DNA of 64,000 nucleotides from assembly GCF_012641335.1 (NCBI RefSeq), contig NZ_JABAID010000001.1:310001-374000 (forward strand), given 5' to 3'. How positions within the stretch are numbered: position 1 is the stretch's first letter; the number at the start of each line of letters is the position of its first letter. Positions 59,530 to 64,000 of this stretch are shown here, piece by piece. The notes below the pieces were generated by a model that was not told the DNA's origin, searched no databases, and saw only the letters and a program-made list of their open reading frames with translations. Origin of the DNA: Novosphingobium sp. ERN07 (lineage in GTDB: Bacteria; Pseudomonadota; Alphaproteobacteria; Sphingomonadales; Sphingomonadaceae). The translations under genes and the position numbers were made by a program.

Positions 59530-61809
59530 ATGCCCATGCTCAGCGCCGTAACCGCCGCCCGCCAGATCCTGACCTCGCTGCACGAGGTCATGGCGTCGCG
59601 TGCAGGCGCGCAGGCCAAGCTGAACCAGATCGTCGAAGTCATTGGTGAAAACCTCGATTCAGAGGTTTGCTCTATCTACCTCCTGCGCGAAGGGATGCTG
59701 GAACTCTTCGCCACGCGCGGCCTCAATCAGGCGGCGGTCCACGTCACGCGGCTTGCCGTGGGCGAAGGTCTGGTCGGCACGATTGCGGGCAATGTCGAAA
59801 CGCTGAACCTTGCCGAAGCCGCCGCGCACCCTGACTTCGCTTTCCGACCGGAAACGGGGGAGGAAAAGTTCCACTCCTTTGCGGGCGTCCCCATCGTGCG
59901 GCGCGAACGGGCGGTGGGCGTGGTCGCCGTGCAGCATGTCGAGCCGCGCCGCTATGAAGAGGTTGAGATCGAGGCGCTGCAGACCGTGGCAATGGTCCTG
60001 TCCGAACTCATCGCCAATGCCGAACTGATCGACGACGAGGAAACGCTCGGCGTGCCGGCGCATCTGACAGGTCCGGACCGGCTGACCGGCCTCACGCTGG
60101 TCAAGGGTCTGGCCAGCGGCATAGCGGTGTTTCACCAGCCCCGCGTTACCATCGAACATGTCGTGGCCGAGGATACCGAGGCCGAGCGACAGCGCGTGTA
60201 CCTCGCTTTCGACAAGATGCGCGAACAGATTGACCGCATGGCGAGTCAGGCCGAGTTCGGCATGGGCGGGGAACATGAAGAGGTTCTCGAAACCTACCGC
60301 ATGTTCGCATATGACGAAGGCTGGTCGCGCCGCATCAACGAAGCCATCGATTCCGGGCTGACGGCGGAAGCTGCGATCGAACGGGTGCAGCAGCGCACAC
60401 GGATGCGGATGCGCCAGATCGACGATCCGCTACTGGCGGATCGGATGCACGATCTGGAAGATCTGTCGAACCGGCTTCTGCGCATCGTATCGGGCCAGCT
60501 TGGCACGGCAGCAACGATGGGTCTGAAAGGCGATGCGATCCTGATCGCGCGCAATCTGGGCCCTGCTGAACTGCTGGAGTATGACCGGCGACGGTTGAAG
60601 GGCGTGATCCTTGAAGAAGGGTCACTTACCGCACACGTGGTGATCGTGGCGCGCGCGATGGGTATCCCAGTGCTGGGCCGGATGCGCGCGCTGCGCGGCA
60701 AGGTGCGCGAAGGCGATCACCTGCTGCTCGACGGCGATCAAGGCGTGGTCGATGTGCGGCCTGCGCCGACGTTTATCGAAGCGTTCGAAGCGCGCTTTGC
60801 CCGCAACCGCGAACGGCAGGCGCATTACGCTACAATGCGCGATGTAGAACCCTTCACGCGCGACGGCACCCGCGTGACCGTGCTGATGAATGCGGGCCTA
60901 CGCGACGATACGCCGATGCTGAACCTGACTGGCGCAGATGGCATCGGGCTGTTCCGGACCGAATTCCAGTTCCTTGTTTCAGCCACCCTGCCGTCGCGCG
61001 AACGGCAGACACGGCTCTATCGCGATGTGCTGGATGCGGCTGGTGATAAACCGGTGGTGTTCCGCACTGTCGATATCGGCGGAGACAAGGTGCTGCCCTA
61101 TCTGCGCCACAACGATGGTGAAGCGGAAGAAAACCCGGCGATGGGCTGGCGCGCGCTGCGCGTGGCGCTGGAACGCGACGGCTTGCTGAAGGTGCAGGCG
61201 CGCGCGCTGCTGGAAGCTGCCGGGGGGCGCACGCTCAACGTGATGTTCCCGATGGTGACCGAACCTTGGGAATTCGATGCCGCCAAGGCCGTGTTCGACA
61301 GCCAGCTCGCCTTTCTGCGCCAGCGCAAGAAAGTGCTGCCGGAAGCCATCCGCTATGGCGCGATGCTTGAGGTTCCGGCGCTGGCCGAATGCCTCGATAT
61401 TCTGGCGCCCAAGCTTTCGTTCCTGTCAATCGGCACCAACGACTTGACGCAGTTCCTTTTCGCCGCAGACCGCGCCAATCCGAAGCTGGCCGAACGCTAT
61501 GACTGGCTGTCGCCCGCCATCCTGCGGTTTCTGCGCCGCGTCGTCAGCACGGTCAGCCCGTTCGGCACCGATGTGACCGTGTGCGGGGAAATGGGCGGGC
61601 GCAGGCTTGAAGCGCTGGCGCTGCTGGGGCTGGGCATCACGCGCCTGTCGATCACGCCCGCAGCAGTCGGCCCGGTCAAGGAACTGGTGCGCAAGGTGGA
61701 CATTCAGGAAATCCGCGCCGCGATGAACACTTGGCTGGCCGAACCAACCACAAGCCTGCGCACCACGCTGGCCAGTTGGGCGGTCGAGCGCGGGATCGAA
61801 TGCGATTGA
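59530..61809 (+). CDS. ptsP: Phosphoenolpyruvate-protein phosphotransferase PtsP (EI-Ntr)
   Basis: A 759-residue enzyme that starts the nitrogen-related phosphotransfer chain (PtsP to NPr to EIIA-Ntr). An N-terminal GAF domain covers about 20-160 and may sense glutamine. The phospho-accepting histidine is H369 in GSLTAHVVIVARAMG. The PEP-binding domain has GADGIGLFRTEFQF, EENPAMGWRALR and SIGTNDLTQF. The rest of the chain is not in the window. Confidence 0.96.
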   Translation: MPMLSAVTAARQILTSLHEVMASRAGAQAKLNQIVEVIGENLDSEVCSIYLLREGMLELFATRGLNQAAVHVTRLAVGEGLVGTIAGNVETLNLAEAAAHPDFAFRPETGEEKFHSFAGVPIVRRERAVGVVAVQHVEPRRYEEVEIEALQTVAMVLSELIANAELIDDEETLGVPAHLTGPDRLTGLTLVKGLASGIAVFHQPRVTIEHVVAEDTEAERQRVYLAFDKMREQIDRMASQAEFGMGGEHEEVLETYRMFAYDEGWSRRINEAIDSGLTAEAAIERVQQRTRMRMRQIDDPLLADRMHDLEDLSNRLLRIVSGQLGTAATMGLKGDAILIARNLGPAELLEYDRRRLKGVILEEGSLTAHVVIVARAMGIPVLGRMRALRGKVREGDHLLLDGDQGVVDVRPAPTFIEAFEARFARNRERQAHYATMRDVEPFTRDGTRVTVLMNAGLRDDTPMLNLTGADGIGLFRTEFQFLVSATLPSRERQTRLYRDVLDAAGDKPVVFRTVDIGGDKVLPYLRHNDGEAEENPAMGWRALRVALERDGLLKVQARALLEAAGGRTLNVMFPMVTEPWEFDAAKAVFDSQLAFLRQRKKVLPEAIRYGAMLEVPALAECLDILAPKLSFLSIGTNDLTQFLFAADRANPKLAERYDWLSPAILRFLRRVVSTVSPFGTDVTVCGEMGGRRLEALALLGLGITRLSITPAAVGPVKELVRKVDIQEIRAAMNTWLAEPTTSLRTTLASWAVERGIECD

Positions 61810-61939
61810 CGCGGGCCAGAGGGCATTTCATCGCCGTTTAGGGCCATTCCCCGCTTTACATCGTTGACTTTCACCGCATTGCAGCGAACCTTCGGCAAAC
61901 GGTTGCCAAGCACGAAATGAAAATGACGGGAGTCGCGTT

Positions 61940-62980
61940 TTGACCGAAGCCGGCGGTCTGCAGGCCATTACCAATTCGACCGATGCACCATTCCCCGCAG
62001 GTGAGCCGCGACGCCCCGCAGTGGGGCAAACGCTGCGTGCCGCGCGTGAAGCGGCAGGCCTTGATCTCAAGCAGCTTTCACAGCGCACACGGGTTACCTC
62101 GCGCCATCTCGAAGCGCTGGAAAGCGGCGATTATGCCGCGCTTCCGGGCCGCCCCTATGCGCTCGGCTTTGCCAAAAGCTATGCCCGGGCGGTGGGGCTT
62201 GACGAAAAGGTCGTCACCGATGGCATTCGCGCAGAGCTTGATACGCAAGCCCCGCCTCCGCAGCCACGGGTGATCAACCAGTTCGAAGTGGGCGATCCTG
62301 CCAAAACGCCAACGAAGTTAACCACATGGTTGGCGCTGGGTCTTGCCGTGGCGATTGCGCTGGCCGGGTTGGTGTTCTGGCGCAGCTATTACGTGCCTTC
62401 GACCGATCTGCCGTCGCTGGTTGGCGCGGAAGAGCCGGCCCCCGCAGCAGGTGCTTCGGGACAGGTCGCAGTCGTGCCGCTGCCCAGCGCCGCGCCGTCC
62501 GGGCCGGTGGTGTTCACCGCAACGGAAGACGCGATCTGGGTGAAGTTCTATGACGGGCAGGGCCAGCAGATCCTGCAAAAGCAACTGGCGATGGGCGAAA
62601 GCTTCACCGTGCCCGAAACCGCGCAAAACCCGCGACTTTGGACCGGACGCCCCGATGCGCTGAACATCACCATCGGGGGTCAGCCAGTGCCGCGCATTGC
62701 CGAACGCGAAGGGATTGTGAAGGACGTACCCGTCAGCGCCGCCGCGCTGCTGGGCCGCAATGCCCCCAACCCAATCCCGGCGCCGACGGGCACGACGCAG
62801 CCCGCTGCGGCATTAACACCAGCGACCACTGCGAATGCAACGCCGCGTCGGCAGTTTAGCGGCTCTGTGGCTCGCAATCGCGCGCCTGTTGCAACAGCGG
62901 CCCCCGTGGCCGAAGTTCAGCCCGCTGCGGCAACCGTGCCCACCGCCGACAATCCGCCCGCATCCACCGGATTGCGCTGA
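61940..62980 (+). CDS. RodZ-like helix-turn-helix membrane protein
   Basis: A 346-residue protein. A cytoplasmic helix-turn-helix domain at about 28-95 (LRAAREAAGLDLKQLSQ, VTSRHLEALESGDYAALPG) precedes one membrane helix at about 128-147. The periplasmic DUF4115-type domain (AIWVKFYDGQGQQIL onward) ends in a Pro/Ala/Thr-rich tail. This is the RodZ layout; RodZ links MreB to the cell wall. The start is a TTG at 61940 with GGGAG eight bases upstream. It lies between ptsP and a CpoB-like gene. Confidence 0.87.
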   Translation: MTEAGGLQAITNSTDAPFPAGEPRRPAVGQTLRAAREAAGLDLKQLSQRTRVTSRHLEALESGDYAALPGRPYALGFAKSYARAVGLDEKVVTDGIRAELDTQAPPPQPRVINQFEVGDPAKTPTKLTTWLALGLAVAIALAGLVFWRSYYVPSTDLPSLVGAEEPAPAAGASGQVAVVPLPSAAPSGPVVFTATEDAIWVKFYDGQGQQILQKQLAMGESFTVPETAQNPRLWTGRPDALNITIGGQPVPRIAEREGIVKDVPVSAAALLGRNAPNPIPAPTGTTQPAAALTPATTANATPRRQFSGSVARNRAPVATAAPVAEVQPAAATVPTADNPPASTGLR

Positions 62981-63082
62981 CCGCATCTCGACTTGGGGCA
63001 CGCTCTGAGGCATTGATACCGAACGGTTAACGGTCAAAAGGCGCGCGCAGGGATCGTGCGCGCCCGCGAAACGGGAATAACG

Positions 63083-64000
63083 ATGACTTTGAATCTTCGC
63101 GGCGCGTTGCCGCTCACCGCGCTTCTTCTGGGCATGGCAACCCCAATCGCCACACCGGTGTTCGCGCAGACGACCACGCAGGCCGATGCCGAAGTGCGTC
63201 TGCGCCGGATCGAGGCGGAAGTCCGCGCGATCCAGCGCAAGGTTTTCCCTGAAGGTGCGGGCAAGACCTTCGTCCCCGAAATCACTGCCGGGCAGACCGT
63301 GACTACCCCCACCGGCACACCTGCCGCCTCTGCCGTGACCGATATTCTTGCCCGGATCGACGCGATGGAAGCGCAGATGACGCGGCTGACCGCACAGGTC
63401 GAGGAAAGCCAGAACCGCACGGCCAAGCTGGAAGAGCGCCTCGCAAGGCTGGAAGCTGCGGCTGCCCCAGCAACCGAAACGCCCAGCGTCGCGCCTGTCA
63501 CCGTCGCACCGGTTGCCACTACGCCCAAGCCCGCTACCGCGGTGCCCTCCACGCCCAATCCCACGGTGACGACACCGGCCAAGCCCGCCACACCGGCAGC
63601 TTCGCGAGTTGCAGCGGTGCAGGCTATCGAAAAGCCCGCCACGGGTGATGCCGGGCTGGACGAATACAACTATGGCTTCCGCCTGTGGGAAGCCAAGTTC
63701 TATCCCGAAGCGCAGCAGCAGTTGCAGATCTATGTCGATCGCTATCCCAAGCACAGCATGATCAGCTATGGCCGCAATCTGCTCGGCCGCGCCTGGATGG
63801 ACGATGGCAAGCCCGGCACTGCAGCGCAGTTCTTCCTGCAGAACTATCTGGCCGACAAGAAGGGCGCGCGCGCGCCTGACAGTCTGCTCATGCTGGGCAC
63901 CGCGATGGTCAAGCTCAAGGATACGGAGAAGGCCTGTGGCGCCTTTGCCGAAATGGCCGCCAGCTATCCTACCGAGATCGCGGGCCGCCTTAAAAGCCAG
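63083..64000 (+). CDS. CpoB/YbgF-like TPR protein (partial, runs past the window)
   Basis: The first 306 residues of an exported protein. A signal peptide (ALLLGMATPIATPVFAQ) is followed by a coiled coil at about 35-55 and again at about 95-130, then a Pro/Thr-rich linker. TPR repeats start at about 195 (DEYNYGFRLWEAKFYPEA). This order matches CpoB (YbgF), which coordinates peptidoglycan synthesis with the Tol-Pal system. GGGAATAAC precedes the ATG. The stop codon lies beyond the window end. Confidence 0.87.
   Translation, partial: MTLNLRGALPLTALLLGMATPIATPVFAQTTTQADAEVRLRRIEAEVRAIQRKVFPEGAGKTFVPEITAGQTVTTPTGTPAASAVTDILARIDAMEAQMTRLTAQVEESQNRTAKLEERLARLEAAAAPATETPSVAPVTVAPVATTPKPATAVPSTPNPTVTTPAKPATPAASRVAAVQAIEKPATGDAGLDEYNYGFRLWEAKFYPEAQQQLQIYVDRYPKHSMISYGRNLLGRAWMDDGKPGTAAQFFLQNYLADKKGARAPDSLLMLGTAMVKLKDTEKACGAFAEMAASYPTEIAGRLKSQ

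Overview
The window reads as chromosomal core DNA of a high-GC alphaproteobacterium of the order Sphingomonadales, most like Novosphingobium or a close relative. The basis is the protein character of RpoB/RpoC, SciP (the CtrA inhibitor found only in alphaproteobacteria), the DUF1013 and DUF1192 proteins, an aspartate-type HemB and the overall gene set. This is a judgement from sequence feel; no search was run. No rRNA, tRNA, IS element, prophage or CRISPR array was seen.

Layout. 1-12.2 kb: the 3' end of glpX, a chemotaxis receptor, then rpoC and rpoB on the minus strand behind a good promoter at about 10.97 kb, followed by a divergent Pro/Ala-rich membrane protein. 12.2-20.5 kb: rplJ-rplL on the plus strand (separated from and divergent to rpoBC, which is unusual), an orphan sensor kinase, a MATE transporter, the CIRCE-controlled groES-groEL operon and a PAS hybrid kinase. 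20.5-27.8 kb: a minus-strand RND efflux operon (adaptor, pump, DUF445 protein, GNAT enzyme) with a promoter-overlapping palindrome, then sciP with a tightly coupled small gene. 27.9-36.1 kb: mnmA, a lipoprotein serine hydrolase divergent from a four-cysteine membrane protein, a PhzF/CDF/PdxH group, and a DnaJ-like/YihY/FabI operon. 36.1-43.5 kb: a minus-strand run of coq7, dsbB, ctpA, an EnvC-like protein, rlmH, rsfS, nadD and proA. 43.7-52.8 kb: an M23 peptidase with a bactofilin, DUF1013, DUF3667, a second M23 peptidase, hemB, a GNAT enzyme, gamma carbonic anhydrase, DUF167, DUF1275 and truncated haemoglobin. 52.8-64 kb: an ATP-dependent DNA ligase with its associated exonuclease, clpA, DUF1192, a quinone oxidoreductase, ptsP, a RodZ-like protein and the start of a CpoB-like TPR protein cut by the window end.

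Together the genes cover transcription, protein folding and turnover, envelope and peptidoglycan remodelling (CtpA, EnvC-like, two M23 proteins, bactofilin, RodZ-like, CpoB-like) and cell-cycle control (SciP). I see no defence island or mobile cargo. The most novel-looking signal is a two-copy, roughly 107-bp intergenic element at 40982-41090 and 45312-45417. Each copy is a long near-perfect inverted repeat followed by a small hairpin whose arms differ between copies yet remain base-paired. Other points worth follow-up are the split of rplJL from rpoBC, the sciP-coupled gene, the ligase-exonuclease pair without its usual helicase, and the four-cysteine protein facing a secreted serine hydrolase.
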